Origin: Nonomuraea rhodomycinica
GTDB taxonomy: Bacteria; Actinomycetota; Actinomycetes; Streptosporangiales; Streptosporangiaceae
Length of the DNA stretch: 64,000 bases
Reading direction: 5' to 3'
Assembly (NCBI RefSeq): GCF_013363995.1
Contig: NZ_JABWGO010000002.1
Span: forward strand, 930,001 to 994,000
The translations under genes were made by a program, and so were the position numbers. The notes below the pieces were generated by a model. It ran no database searches, had not been told where the DNA came from, and saw only the letters and a list, made by a program, of their open reading frames with translations. This document shows positions 53,983 to 63,409 of the stretch, in pieces. Position 1 is the stretch's first letter. Every line of letters begins with the position of its first letter.

Positions 53983-55182
53983 GTGGGGGAGATCGCGCGG
54001 GCGCGCCGCCTGTGCTGGTGGATGCTGACCTCGTTCCTCGGGTTGCTGTGGGGCGGGATGGCGCTGAGCGCCCTGGCCGAGGCCGGCCGGGGCGCTCTGC
54101 CGTGGCAGCTGCAGGCCGTGCCCGTGGCCGCCGCCGCCGGGTTCACGGCGCTCTACCCGCGCCTGGTGAACGCGGTGATCGAGTCGAGGTACCCCGTGCG
54201 GCAGTTCGTGACGACCGGGGTCCTGGCCGTGGTGGTGGCGGCGACGGGCGGGGCGCAGCCGTTCGGGGCGGGGCTCGCGCTGGTGGTCTGGCTGGCCGTC
54301 GCCGCCGTCGGCGTCCCGCGCCGGCGGGCGTTCGCGCTGGGGGCGGGCACGACGCTGCTGGGCGTCGCGTTGAGCGTCGCCGCCGCGATGAGCGGGTGGT
54401 GGCACCTGATGGACGTGCCGGACGCTCGGGGGCCCGTGTGGCTGGCCGCGGTGACCGCCGGGAACGCCATCATGTACGTGCTGATGTGCCTGGCCACGGT
54501 CGTGTCGAACCGGCTCTGGATGTGGATCTACCGGCTGGCCGTGCGCGCCCACGAGGGCAGGGAGGCGCACGCCCGGCTGGCCGTCGCGGAGGAGCGGCTG
54601 CGCTTCGCCCGCGACCTGCACGACCTCGTGGGGCACCGGCTGTCGGCCATCGCCGTGAAGACCGCGCTGGCCGTGCGGTTGTCGGAGGGCGACCCGCGGG
54701 CCGCCCGGGACGAGATGACCTCGGTGAACGGGCTGACCCGGACGGCCCTGCGCGAGCTGCGGGAGGCCGTGCGCGGCTACCGGCGGCTCGACCTCGGGGC
54801 CGAGCTGGCCAGCGTGCGCGGCGTGCTGGAGGCGGCCGGCGTCCGGTGCGAGCTGCGCCTGCCGTACCGGGAGATGCCGGAGGAGGTGGCGCCGGTGTTC
54901 GCCTACGCCGTGCGCGAGGCCGTCACGAACGTGCTCAAGCACAGCGCGGCCACGTTCTGCGCGATCACCCTGAGCTTCACCGCCGAGCGGGCCGAGCTGG
55001 AGGTGCGCAACGACGGCGCGCCGGCCCGCGACCCGGCCGGTGAGCGGGGCGGCGACACGGGCAACGGCCTGGACGGGATGCGGGAGCGGATGGCCGCCGT
55101 CGGGGGCGACGTCACCGTCCGTCATGGGACAGACGGGCAGTTCCTCGTCAAAGCGGTCGTGTCACTGCCGATTCCTGGGTAG
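53983..55182 (+). CDS. NarL-type sensor histidine kinase (LiaS/DesK class)
   Basis: The 399-residue protein starts with GTG, has about five N-terminal transmembrane helices, a HisKA_3 segment EERLRFARDLHDLVGHRLSAIA with the phospho-acceptor His213, and an HATPase domain (REAVTNVLKHSAA for the N-box, GNGLDGMRERM for the G-box). It should sense an envelope signal and phosphorylate a LuxR/NarL-type response regulator. No response regulator gene follows; the next gene is a STAS protein, so the partner is encoded elsewhere or lost. Operon with NatAB. Confidence 0.9.
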   Translation: MGEIARARRLCWWMLTSFLGLLWGGMALSALAEAGRGALPWQLQAVPVAAAAGFTALYPRLVNAVIESRYPVRQFVTTGVLAVVVAATGGAQPFGAGLALVVWLAVAAVGVPRRRAFALGAGTTLLGVALSVAAAMSGWWHLMDVPDARGPVWLAAVTAGNAIMYVLMCLATVVSNRLWMWIYRLAVRAHEGREAHARLAVAEERLRFARDLHDLVGHRLSAIAVKTALAVRLSEGDPRAARDEMTSVNGLTRTALRELREAVRGYRRLDLGAELASVRGVLEAAGVRCELRLPYREMPEEVAPVFAYAVREAVTNVLKHSAATFCAITLSFTAERAELEVRNDGAPARDPAGERGGDTGNGLDGMRERMAAVGGDVTVRHGTDGQFLVKAVVSLPIPG

Positions 55183-55280
55183 GGGGAAGAGATCGGAGGG
55201 AGTTTTCGGCCCTCCCGTACGCCCTGCCACAGGGTACGAAGGCACCGCGTGCGGTCGCGTGGTGTGAATGAGGAGGTGGC

Positions 55281-55598
55281 ATGCGAGTCCGGGGCAATCC
55301 GAAAGCCCAGGTGGTGCAGATCGGCGCCCGGCTCGACGCCGGAACGTCGGCCGGGATCCGCTCCCGGCTGCACGACGCGGTGGACTCCGGCGAAGGGGAT
55401 CTGATCCTCGACCTGTCCGAGCTGGAGATGATCGACGCCACCGGTCTGGGCGTTCTCGTGGGCACGCATCGGCGCGCGTCCGCTGGGCAGCGCCGCCTCG
55501 TCCTCCGGGGGGTGCCGCCGCGGATCATGCGCATTCTCGCGGTGACCCGGCTGAATCGGGTCCTGCGTGTCGAGGCGCAGGAGGCCGCGGTGGCCTGA
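55281..55598 (+). CDS. Anti-sigma factor antagonist (STAS domain)
   Basis: The 105-residue protein is a single STAS domain with LILDLSELEMIDATGLGVLV; the phosphorylatable position is Thr rather than Ser in DATG. The family releases a sigma factor by binding an anti-sigma kinase. GAGGAGG precedes the ATG. A GGGTAC -10-like element lies at 55232-55237 with no matching -35 at the usual spacing, so stress-sigma control is only a possibility. No kinase is encoded next to it. Confidence 0.9.
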   Translation: MRVRGNPKAQVVQIGARLDAGTSAGIRSRLHDAVDSGEGDLILDLSELEMIDATGLGVLVGTHRRASAGQRRLVLRGVPPRIMRILAVTRLNRVLRVEAQEAAVA

Positions 55599-55605
55599 CG
55601 GGGCA

Positions 55606-55674
55606 GCGGCGGGTGGGGGACCCGCCGCGTGCCGCGACATATCGGAGCGGGCGACGATCAGCCGTCGCCCGCTC
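55606..55674 (+). terminator. Two tandem terminator hairpins after the STAS gene
   Basis: GCGGCGGGT/ACCCGCCGC (55606-55614 and 55620-55628) and GAGCGGGCGAC/GTCGCCCGCTC (55645-55655 and 55664-55674) form perfect stems of 9 and 11 bp. The second is followed by TCTTC. Confidence 0.8.
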
Positions 55675-55766
55675 TCTTCATGTCCGGAATCCGTGTGCGC
55701 TTCCGCCGAAAAAGAACAACCAAAAAGGCGATTAGTGGGGGTTTTTATCCCGGTGTCGCATCGCCG

Positions 55767-55798
55767 GGTAAGCACGATCCGTGATCGGCGTGCTTACC
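55767..55798. repeat. Inverted repeat over the TetR stop codon
   Basis: GGTAAGCACG (55767-55776) and CGTGCTTACC (55789-55798) form a 10-bp dyad around 12 bases. The TAA of the regulator gene is part of the second arm. It may end transcription, or it may share the GGTAAGC motif with the ALDH operator. Confidence 0.55.
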
Positions 55799-56417
55799 AG
55801 CCGGTGAGGGCCCGGCGGAAGATGTGCGCGGCCACATCGACGAGTTCGTCGACGTCCGGCGACGGACTGCCGAGGATCCATTCGATGAGCAACTCTTGTA
55901 GCGCTCCAATTGCGCCGAGCGCCACGAGCCGCCGATTCACCGGTCCGGCCACCGGGAAATCGGCCGCCGCCTCCTCGATCAGCCGGGCGAACGCGTCCAC
56001 CGCGCGCTGCCGGGAGGCCGTCAGCACATCCCCCGACCTGCGCACTTCGAGATGCATGATGCGGGCCCGCCGCCAGTCGGCCGTGGCGAATTCGATATAC
56101 GCGCGGATCCCCGCCTCGACCTTGCCCTCCAGGCTGTGCGGGGCCTCCTGCAGGGCCTTGGCGACGTGCGCGAGGCTTTCCTCGACGCACCTCTCGTGCA
56201 GGGCCTGAAGCAGCTCCTCGCGTCCTCCGAAACATTCGTAGAACGCGCGGTTGGAGATCCGTGCCTCCGAGCACAGCCTTTCGATGGTCGTCGCCGCGAA
56301 ACCCGGCTTCGCGTATAGCGTGTAGGCGGCCGTCATCAGCCGCTCGCGTCTGTCCGCCAGCCTTTGCTCGGCTGACATTCCCCGGTAAGACCGGTTCACA
56401 TTCCACCCGTCCAACAT
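55794..56417 (-). CDS. TetR-family transcriptional regulator
   Basis: The 207-residue protein has a TetR helix-turn-helix (RRERLMTAAYTLYAKPGFAATTIERLC, ISNRAFYECFGGREEL) and an all-helical ligand domain. The ATG at 56417 is chosen for the GGGGG upstream; an internal ATG 13 codons later is an alternative. The aldehyde dehydrogenase gene ends 64 bases upstream on the same strand, and its promoter holds a GGTAAGC-N4-GCTTACC dyad that this protein may bind. The effector is unknown. Confidence 0.88.
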   Translation of the reverse strand: MLDGWNVNRSYRGMSAEQRLADRRERLMTAAYTLYAKPGFAATTIERLCSEARISNRAFYECFGGREELLQALHERCVEESLAHVAKALQEAPHSLEGKVEAGIRAYIEFATADWRRARIMHLEVRRSGDVLTASRQRAVDAFARLIEEAAADFPVAGPVNRRLVALGAIGALQELLIEWILGSPSPDVDELVDVAAHIFRRALTGW

Positions 56418-56480
56418 GATCGTGGCCCCCAGAGCACACAATTATGGACGGATGATCCGCTTTGGGAAAGGGCGCGAAGA

Positions 56481-57953
56481 TTACCTCTTACGTCGGCCGT
56501 GCAAGAACGTGACAATCCTGATCAGCCGCTCAAGCTCGTCCGGCCTGCGCGTGAACGAGGTGAGGTTCATGCCGGGCAGCGGGAATCGCTGCCGCGCGAC
56601 GGCCTTCGGCCGGGCGAACTCCCGCAGCCCGTCAGCGCCGTGGATGCGGCCGAAGCCGGAGTCGCCGACCCCGCCGAACGGCAGCGCGGGCACCCCGGCG
56701 AACGAGATCACCGAGTTGATCGCGGTCATGCCGCTGCGCATGAGCCGGGCCAGCTCCCTGGCCCGGCGCGTGTTGCGCGAGAACACCGTGCCGGCCAGGC
56801 CGTAGGCGGAGGCGTTGGCCAGTTCCAGCGCCTCCCGGGCGTCGCGGGTGCGCCGTACGGTGATGGTCGGCCCGAACGTCTCCTCGCGCACCGCGGGGGA
56901 GTCCTCGGGCACGTCCTCGACGATCACCGGGTCCACGTACGGCGCCCGGACCGACGAGGGGCCGCCGGTGACGGCGCGACCCGACTTGACGGCGTCGTCG
57001 ATGTGCCGCCTGATGATGTCGAGCTGCCCCGGCATGGTGATCGGCCCGTAGTCCCGCCCGGCCTTGACCGAGGCCACCCGCTCGGACAGCTCCCGCATGA
57101 ACGGTTCGTAGACCGCGTCGACCACGTACACCCGCTCCACGCCCACGCAGGTCTGCCCGGCGTTGGACAGCGCGCCCCACAGGCAGGCGTCGGCGGCGGC
57201 CCGCACGTCCGCGTCGGCGTCCACGATGAAGGCGTCCTTGCCGCCGCACTCGGCCACGATCGGCGTGAGGTTCTCCGCGCAGGCCGCCATCACCCGCTTG
57301 GCCGTGGCCGTCGAGCCGGTGAAGGCGATCTTCTTGATCCGCGGGTCGGCGGCGAGGGCCGCGCCCGTCTCGCCCAGCCCGGTCACGGCCTGGAGCACCG
57401 GCCGCTCGGGCACCGACTCCGCGAACAGCTCGGCCAGCCGCACGCCGACGCCGGGGGTCAGCTCGGACGGCTTGAAGACGACGGCGTTGCCCGCGGCCAG
57501 CGCGTACGCGATCGAGCCCATCGGCGTGAACACCGGGTAGTTCCACGGGCCGATCACGCCGACGACGCCGAGCGGCAGGTATTCGAGGGTGGCCTCCAGG
57601 TTGACGCCGATCATGCCGGTGCGGACCCGGCGGCGGCGCAGCACCTTGTCGGCGTTGCGCGCGGCCCAGTCGAGATGCGTGATCGTCAGCACCAGCTCCA
57701 GGGCGGCGTCGCCGACCGGCTTGCCCGTCTCCTCGTGGACGAGCTCGGCCAGCTCGCGCAGCCGCCCGGCCAGCACGGCCTTGTAGTCGAGCAGCCGCCG
57801 CCGGCGCCCGGCCGGGCCGAGCGCGGCCCACCACGCGGCCGCCTCCTCCGCCCGGCCCACCGCCTCGCGGACCGCCGTGGCGTCCTGCTTCGGATGGGTG
57901 CCGACGACCGCGCCGGTGGCCGGGTTCAGGGAGTCGAACGTCAGCGTCGCCAT
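56481..57953 (-). CDS. Aldehyde dehydrogenase family protein
   Basis: The 490-residue NAD(P)-dependent enzyme shows GPWNYPVFTPMGSIAYALAAGNAVVFKPSE, the general-base Glu in VAECGGKD and the nucleophilic Cys in NAGQTCVGVERVYV. These residues and the C-terminal hydrophobic helix (FPLPGMNLTSFTRRPDELERLIRIVTFLHGRR) match membrane-associated fatty-aldehyde or succinate-semialdehyde-type members. No ribosome site is seen, but TATCGT lies six bases before the ATG, indicating a leaderless mRNA. A dyad operator overlaps the promoter. Confidence 0.92.
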   Translation of the reverse strand: MATLTFDSLNPATGAVVGTHPKQDATAVREAVGRAEEAAAWWAALGPAGRRRRLLDYKAVLAGRLRELAELVHEETGKPVGDAALELVLTITHLDWAARNADKVLRRRRVRTGMIGVNLEATLEYLPLGVVGVIGPWNYPVFTPMGSIAYALAAGNAVVFKPSELTPGVGVRLAELFAESVPERPVLQAVTGLGETGAALAADPRIKKIAFTGSTATAKRVMAACAENLTPIVAECGGKDAFIVDADADVRAAADACLWGALSNAGQTCVGVERVYVVDAVYEPFMRELSERVASVKAGRDYGPITMPGQLDIIRRHIDDAVKSGRAVTGGPSSVRAPYVDPVIVEDVPEDSPAVREETFGPTITVRRTRDAREALELANASAYGLAGTVFSRNTRRARELARLMRSGMTAINSVISFAGVPALPFGGVGDSGFGRIHGADGLREFARPKAVARQRFPLPGMNLTSFTRRPDELERLIRIVTFLHGRRKR

Positions 57954-57969
57954 GGCGTCACGATAGACC

Positions 57970-57987
57970 GGTAAGCCGCCGCTTACC
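57970..57987. promoter_or_regulatory. Palindromic operator GGTAAGC-N4-GCTTACC
   Basis: The perfect 7-bp arms at 57970-57976 and 57981-57987 flank CGCC, 17 bases upstream of the ALDH start and directly behind its TATCGT -10-like element. A regulator bound here would block the promoter. The nearby TetR protein is the natural candidate. Confidence 0.65.
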
Positions 57988-58002
57988 ACGACGGGCGGGC
58001 CC

Positions 58003-58665
58003 TCAGAAGAGGGTGGGGTTCTCCGGCTCGATGCCGCGCAGCGCGTCGTAGTCGAGGGTGACGCAGTCGATGCCCCGGTCGGCGGCCAGCACTCGGGCCT
58101 GCGGCTTGATCTCCTGGGCGGCGAACACGCCGCGCACCGGGGCCAGCAGCGGGTCACGGTTGAGCAGCTCCAGGTAGCGGGTGAGCTGCTCGACGCCGTC
58201 GATCTCGCCGCGCCGCTTGATCTCGACCGCGACGGTCGCGCCGCCCGCGTCGCGGCACAGGATGTCGACCGGGCCGATCGCCGTCATGTACTCGCGGCGG
58301 ATGAGGGAGTAGCCGTCGCCCAGCGTCGTGATGTGCTCGGCCAGCAGTTCCTGCAGGTGCGCCTCGACGCCGTCCTTGATCAGGCCCGGGTCGACGCCCA
58401 GCTCGTGGCTGGAGTCGTGGAGGATCTCCTCCATGGTCAGGACCAGCTTCTCGCCGGTCTTGCCGTGGGTGACGGTCCAGGTGCCGCCGTCCTCCTTGAG
58501 CTTGCACGGCGGGTTCATCCAGTTGAGGGGCTTGAAGGCGCGGTCGTCGGCATGGATGGAGACGCTCCCGTCCGCCTTGATGAGGACGAGCCTGGGGGCC
58601 ATCGGCAGGTGCGCCGTGAGCCGTCCGATGTAATCCACGCTGCATCGCGCGATGACCAACCGCAT
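58003..58665 (-). CDS. nucS: Mismatch-specific endonuclease NucS/EndoMS
   Basis: The 220-residue protein begins [16 protein letters not shown] and has the nuclease core [23 protein letters not shown] with catalytic Asp, Glu and Lys. It ends PTLF, the type of C-terminal tail that contacts the sliding clamp. NucS cuts both strands at mismatches and provides non-canonical mismatch repair in actinobacteria lacking MutS-MutL. AAGGTGGA precedes the ATG. The homolog in M. tuberculosis (Rv1321) also lies a little downstream of the atp genes. Confidence 0.96.
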   Translation of the reverse strand: MRLVIARCSVDYIGRLTAHLPMAPRLVLIKADGSVSIHADDRAFKPLNWMNPPCKLKEDGGTWTVTHGKTGEKLVLTMEEILHDSSHELGVDPGLIKDGVEAHLQELLAEHITTLGDGYSLIRREYMTAIGPVDILCRDAGGATVAVEIKRRGEIDGVEQLTRYLELLNRDPLLAPVRGVFAAQEIKPQARVLAADRGIDCVTLDYDALRGIEPENPTLF

Positions 58666-58757
58666 GACGGTCCACCTTATCGGCTCTGGAAAACTGGACG
58701 CATGGCGTTCGACAGTGTGGGAGCCGAGGTCCTCCCCGGAGCGGCGGCCGGGACGAG

Positions 58758-59051
58758 ATGAGCCCGCGCCGCGCCCGCCGCAGGGAGCCCCCGCCCCGCC
58801 CTGCCGGCTTCCCCCGGGGCATGGACCGTGTCGAGGAGTGGCCCGACGGCGAGTGGAAGGTGCGCGCCCTCACGGGCTCCTCCTCCGCCAAGAGCTACCG
58901 CTGCCCGGGCTGCGACCAGGAGATCTCCGGCGGCAAGCCGCACGTGGTGACCTGGCCGAACTGGCCCGGCGGCGACGAGGAGCGGCGCCACTGGCACACG
59001 GCGTGCTGGCGCAAGCGGCTCGATCGCGGTCCGGGCCGCAGCCGTTACTGA
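58758..59051 (+). CDS. Small zinc-knuckle-like protein of unknown function
   Basis: The 97-residue protein is basic at the N-terminus and contains [11 protein letters not shown] (CxxC) and a later HWHTACW, a possible Cys/His metal site. The opening [22 protein letters not shown] is well conserved in actinobacterial proteins found divergent from nucS, sometimes annotated loosely as ATP/GTP-binding, but no nucleotide motif is visible. It may bind nucleic acid. It is divergent from nucS. Confidence 0.72.
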   Translation: MSPRRARRREPPPRPAGFPRGMDRVEEWPDGEWKVRALTGSSSAKSYRCPGCDQEISGGKPHVVTWPNWPGGDEERRHWHTACWRKRLDRGPGRSRY

Positions 59052-59103
59052 ATGCCCCCGACCCCCTCAACCTCCGTACTCACGAACACTCGAAGGGACC
59101 AAG

Positions 59104-59808
59104 GTGGAGATTCGCGCGGGCACCGAGCTGCCGGCCCGGCGGGAGCCGATCGAGCTGCACACCGGCGACGGCCTGACCCTGGTGGGGGAGCTGGCCCAGC
59201 CCCTCGACCGCCCTCCGGTGGCCACGCTGGTCACGCTGCACCCGCTGCCCACCCACGGCGGCTTCATGGACAGCCATGTCTACAAGAAGGCCGCCAACCG
59301 GCTGCCGGCGCTGGCGAGCCTGGCGGTGCTGCGGTTCAACACGCGCGGCACGTCGTCGGAGCGCGGCACGTCGCAGGGGGCCTTCGACGGCGGGGAGGGC
59401 GAGCGCTTCGACGTGGCCGCCGCCCTGGAGTACGCCGAGTACCACGACCTGCCCCGGGTGTGGGTGATCGGCTGGTCGTTCGGCACGGAGCTGGCGCTGA
59501 AGTGGGCGCACGACCCGCTCGTGGAGGGCGCGATCCTGCTGTCGCCGCCGCTGCACCGGGCCACGGACGACGACCTCGACGCGTGGGCGCGCTTCGGCCG
59601 GCCGCTGACCGTGCTGGTGCCGGAGTTCGACGACTACCTGCGGCCGGAGGAGGCGCGGGAGCGGTTCGCGCGGGTGCCGCAGGCCGAGGTCATCGGCGTG
59701 GAGGGGGCCAAGCACCTGTGGGTGGGCGAGCCGTACGTCCGCATCGTGCTGGACGAGATCGTCAAGCGGGTCAACCCGGCCGCGTACCCGCTGCCGACCC
59801 ATCTCTGA
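59104..59808 (+). CDS. Alpha/beta hydrolase
   Basis: The 234-residue protein starts with GTG after GAAGGGA. It shows LHPLPTHGGFMDSHVY for the oxyanion hole, the nucleophile elbow GWSFG with serine, and a late Asp and His (LVPEFDDYLRPEE, EGAKHLWVG). It is close to the cytoplasmic dienelactone-hydrolase/Tex30-like group. The natural ester or amide substrate is unknown. No signal peptide. It follows the zinc-knuckle-like gene by 52 bases and may share its transcript. Confidence 0.85.
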   Translation: MEIRAGTELPARREPIELHTGDGLTLVGELAQPLDRPPVATLVTLHPLPTHGGFMDSHVYKKAANRLPALASLAVLRFNTRGTSSERGTSQGAFDGGEGERFDVAAALEYAEYHDLPRVWVIGWSFGTELALKWAHDPLVEGAILLSPPLHRATDDDLDAWARFGRPLTVLVPEFDDYLRPEEARERFARVPQAEVIGVEGAKHLWVGEPYVRIVLDEIVKRVNPAAYPLPTHL

Positions 59809-59995
59809 TCGCACCCCCGCGCCGAGGCTCTGGCAATTTTCTTCACTTCGAACTTCGTTCTGATGAAATCTGTCAGGAGATCTAGACGGGACGCCCGTCC
59901 TGAATGAGAATCCGATCGGCAACTGAAGATCGTGGAGGCGTCGCGCGGGCCTGACCCGCGAGGCGTCCCGCCTCGGCACGCACTTGCGAGGGCGG

Positions 59996-62900
59996 ATGCG
60001 CGTTGGTCGTGGGCTGGTCGTGGTCATGGTGGCAGGGGCGGTCGCGGCGGCGCCTCTGGACGAACCCGCCGCGGCGGCCGGCGTCCGACAACAACCGGCC
60101 CGCGCCGCCGACGACGCCCTCCGCGAACCGTCCCGCGGCGCCGCCTCGCGCGAATCGGGCGGACCCGGCGCCGACCGGGCCGGGAACGCCGCTCCCGCCG
60201 AGAACGCCGCTCTGGCGCTCGCCCGCCGCGACGGCAGGCAGGTCGAGGTCGAGGCGCTGCGCACCGAGACCCGCCAGGTCTGGGCCAGGCCCGACGGCAC
60301 GCTGACCCTGGAGCAGTACGCCCGGCCGGTGCGCGTGCGCAAGGCCGGAGCCTGGGTCCCCGTGGACACCACGCTGCGCCTGCGCCCCGACGGCCAGGTC
60401 GAGCCGGTCGCCACGGCGGCCGGGCTCACGTTCTCCGGCGGCGGCGCCGGCCCGCTGGCCCGCCTGTCGCGCGGCGCCAAGTCCCTGGAGCTCGGCTGGA
60501 CGGGCCCGCTGCCCAAGCCGTCCCTGAACGGCGACACCGCCACCTACGCCGAGGTCATGCCGGGCGTGGACCTCCAGGTCACCGCCGACGTGGACGGCTT
60601 CTCGCACGTCCTCGTGGTCAAGTCGCGCCAGGCGGCGGCGGGCCTGACCGAGCTGACGTACCCGCTCGCCGCCGAAGGTCTGTCGGTCAAGGCCGACAAG
60701 GCGGGCAACCTGGAGGCCCGCGACAGCGCCGGCGGCACGCTGTTCATCGCGCCCACGCCGACGATGTGGGACTCCGAGGGCATCACCAGCCCGCAGGCGC
60801 TCAAGGAAGGCCGCTCGCCGGAGGCCAGGCAGGCCACGATGGGCGTGGAGCTGGCGGGCCGGCAGCTCCGGCTGAAGCCGGACAGGAAGATGCTGGCCGA
60901 CCCGAAGACCCGCTTCCCCGTCTACCTGGACCCGTACTTCTCGGCCGCGCGCGGCGCGTGGACGGCGGTCTGGAGCAACTGGCCCAACTCCAACTACCTC
61001 AACTCCAGCGACGTCGCCCGGGTGGGCCACGTCGAGTCGCAGAAGAACCGCTCGTTCTTCCAGATGAACACCGGCTCGACCATCCACGGCAAGCAGATCA
61101 TCAAGGCGACGCTGCGCACGTACGAGACGTGGTCGTACTCGTGCAGCGCGCGCAAGGTGGAGGCCTGGGGGACGGGCGCGATCAGCAAGAGCACCACCTG
61201 GAACAACCAGCCGTCGTGGACCCGGCTGCTGGCCACGGTGAACGTGGCCAAGGGCTGGGGCGCGTCCTGCCTGCCCGGCGGCGTGGAGTTCGACGTCACG
61301 TCCTGGGCCGCCGACGCCGCCGCCAAGAAGTGGAGCACCATGACCGTCGGGCTCCGGGCGACCAGCGAGACCGACGTGTACGCGTGGAAGAAGTTCAAGA
61401 ACAACCCCGTCGCCGTCATCGAGTACAACTCGATCCCGTCCGACCCCGTGGCCGCCGACGTGTGGTCCGACCCGGGAGGCGCCTGCGTCTCCGGTGAGGG
61501 GCGGCCGATCATCAGCACCGCCACGCCGAAGCTGTGGGCCAAGCTGAAGGACGCCGACAACTCGGTCAAGGGCCGCTTCGAGTGGTACAACGCCGCCGGG
61601 ACGAAGACCGGCGAGTACGTCACCGCCACCGGCTCGTCCGGCAGCGCCTACTACGCGACGATCCCGGCGGCCCTGTACGCCGACGGCGCGCTCATCCGCT
61701 GGCGCGTCCGCGCGGAGGACGGCAAGGCGAACAGCGCCTGGAGCCCCTGGTGCGAGGCCACCGTGGACGCCACCGCCCCCGGCAGGGAGCCGGTCGTGAC
61801 CTCGCCCCAGTACGCCGAGAACGGCTGGAGCGACGGGCTCGGCCTGGCGGGCACGTTCACCTTCGACCCCAACGGCGTCACCGATGTCGCCGCCTACGTC
61901 TACGGGCTCGACACCACGCCCAAGACGGAGGTCGCCCCCGGCGCGGACGGCAGGGCCACGATCGCGCTCACTCCGCGCCACGACGGCCCCAACGTCCTGG
62001 CGGTACGCAGCAAGGACCGCGCCGGCCAGCTCGGCCCGATCCGCACGTACGTCTTCAACGTCAACGCGGGCAAGGCTCCGAGCGGCCACTGGACGCTGGA
62101 CGAGGGCCAGGGCACCGTGGCCGCCGACGCCGCGAACGCCCACCCCGCGACGCTGAACGGCGCCACGTGGACCAGCGGCAAGACCGGCAGCGGACTGCGC
62201 CTGGCCAACGCGTACGCGCAGACCTCCGGCCCCGTCGCCGACACGAGCCGCAACTTCACCGTCACCGCCTGGGCCCGGCTGACGGGCAACGCCGCCACCG
62301 CCACCCTCCTCACCCAGGAGGGCGCGCGGACCGGCGGCTTCGCGCTCCAGTACGCGAAGTCCGAGGACCGCTGGGCGCTGGCCCGCGCGGACGCGGACGC
62401 CGACGGCGCCCCGGTGGTCCGCGCGCTGTCCGCCGCGGCTCCGAGGCTGAACGAGTGGACCCACCTGGCCGGCGTCTACGACTCCGCGGCGGGTCAGCTC
62501 TCGCTCTACGTCAACGGCAGGCTGGAGTCCACCGTCGCCTTCACCCAGCCGTGGAACGCCACGGGGCCGTTCACCGTCGGCCGCGGCAAGGTCAACGGCG
62601 CCGCCGCCGAGTTCTGGCCGGGCGACGTGGACGACGTCCGCGTCTACGAGCGCGCCATGTTCGGCGAGGAGGTGGCCGACCTGGTCAACAGCGCGGCCAC
62701 GCTGGTGGGCCACTGGAAGCTGGACGAGGACGCGGGCACCACCGCCGCCGACTCCTCCGGCCGGGGCGCGACGGCGACGCTCGGTGGCGGCGCCACCTGG
62801 ACCGCGGGCTGGCTGGACGGCGCGCTGGCGCTCGACGGCGTGGGCGGGTACGCCCAGACCGCCGGGCCCGTGGTCAACACCAAGGCCGGGTTCACGGTCG

Positions 62901-63340
62901 CCGCCTGGACCCAGCTCGACTACCTGCCCACCCGCGACGCCACCACCGTCTCCCAGCCGGGCACCCGGGCCGCCGGGTTCCAGCTCGGCTTCGACAAGGA
63001 GCAGGGGCGGTGGGTCATGGGCATGGCGGCCGCCGACACCGACACCGCCGCCCTGGTGCGCACCCGTTCCGACGCGATCGCCGTGCCGCTGGAGTGGACG
63101 CACGTGGCCGGCGTCTACGACGCCGCGCGCGGTGAGCTGAGCGTCTACGTCAACGGCCGGCTCGTCGAGAGCACGGTCACCAGCCACGTCAGCGCGTGGA
63201 ACGCCGTGGGCGCGCTCCAGCTGGGCCGGACCAAGGCCGCCGGCGCCTACACCGGTCACTGGCCCGGGGCCGTGGACGACGTCCGCGTCTACGACGGCCC
63301 CCTGAGCGCCGAGCAGATCGCCCAGCTCGCCGCGCAGTGA
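59996..63340 (+). CDS. Secreted DNRLRE and two-LamG protein
   Basis: The 1114-residue protein has a signal sequence (MRVGRGLVVVMVAGAVAAAP) and a low-complexity spacer. Residues about 310-480 are a DNRLRE-type domain with YLDPYFSAARGAWTAVWSNWP, SSDVARVGHVE and GVEFDVTSWAADAAAKKWSTM. Two LamG-like jelly-roll domains sit at about 695-895 and 904-1114 (each opening GHWTLDEG or GHWKLDED and closing with DDVRVYERAMFGEEV or DDVRVYDGPLSAEQI). It likely adheres to glycans or a partner protein outside the cell. ATG 59996 is preferred; a TTG four codons earlier is possible. An RHS-type gene follows. Confidence 0.85.
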   Translation: MRVGRGLVVVMVAGAVAAAPLDEPAAAAGVRQQPARAADDALREPSRGAASRESGGPGADRAGNAAPAENAALALARRDGRQVEVEALRTETRQVWARPDGTLTLEQYARPVRVRKAGAWVPVDTTLRLRPDGQVEPVATAAGLTFSGGGAGPLARLSRGAKSLELGWTGPLPKPSLNGDTATYAEVMPGVDLQVTADVDGFSHVLVVKSRQAAAGLTELTYPLAAEGLSVKADKAGNLEARDSAGGTLFIAPTPTMWDSEGITSPQALKEGRSPEARQATMGVELAGRQLRLKPDRKMLADPKTRFPVYLDPYFSAARGAWTAVWSNWPNSNYLNSSDVARVGHVESQKNRSFFQMNTGSTIHGKQIIKATLRTYETWSYSCSARKVEAWGTGAISKSTTWNNQPSWTRLLATVNVAKGWGASCLPGGVEFDVTSWAADAAAKKWSTMTVGLRATSETDVYAWKKFKNNPVAVIEYNSIPSDPVAADVWSDPGGACVSGEGRPIISTATPKLWAKLKDADNSVKGRFEWYNAAGTKTGEYVTATGSSGSAYYATIPAALYADGALIRWRVRAEDGKANSAWSPWCEATVDATAPGREPVVTSPQYAENGWSDGLGLAGTFTFDPNGVTDVAAYVYGLDTTPKTEVAPGADGRATIALTPRHDGPNVLAVRSKDRAGQLGPIRTYVFNVNAGKAPSGHWTLDEGQGTVAADAANAHPATLNGATWTSGKTGSGLRLANAYAQTSGPVADTSRNFTVTAWARLTGNAATATLLTQEGARTGGFALQYAKSEDRWALARADADADGAPVVRALSAAAPRLNEWTHLAGVYDSAAGQLSLYVNGRLESTVAFTQPWNATGPFTVGRGKVNGAAAEFWPGDVDDVRVYERAMFGEEVADLVNSAATLVGHWKLDEDAGTTAADSSGRGATATLGGGATWTAGWLDGALALDGVGGYAQTAGPVVNTKAGFTVAAWTQLDYLPTRDATTVSQPGTRAAGFQLGFDKEQGRWVMGMAAADTDTAALVRTRSDAIAVPLEWTHVAGVYDAARGELSVYVNGRLVESTVTSHVSAWNAVGALQLGRTKAAGAYTGHWPGAVDDVRVYDGPLSAEQIAQLAAQ

Positions 63341-63344
63341 ACCC

Positions 63345-63375
63345 TCCCGGGGGCCTCGGCCCGGGGCCCCCGGGA
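63345..63375 (+). terminator. Terminator after the LamG gene
   Basis: TCCCGGGGGCC (63345-63355) pairs perfectly with GGCCCCCGGGA (63365-63375) over 11 bp, five bases past the stop. Confidence 0.8.
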
Positions 63376-63409
63376 CCTTCCACGACCACCCAGATCTCAC
63401 CACAAGCCG

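Noticed and set aside
55202..55237. A sigma-B-type promoter before the STAS gene
   Set aside because: GGGTAC is present but the nearest GTTT lies 26 or more bases upstream, far outside the usual 12-16 base spacing.
59882..63403. A 1173-residue open frame on the minus strand
   Set aside because: It is antisense to the DNRLRE-LamG gene, has no recognisable domains and arises from GC-rich codon structure.
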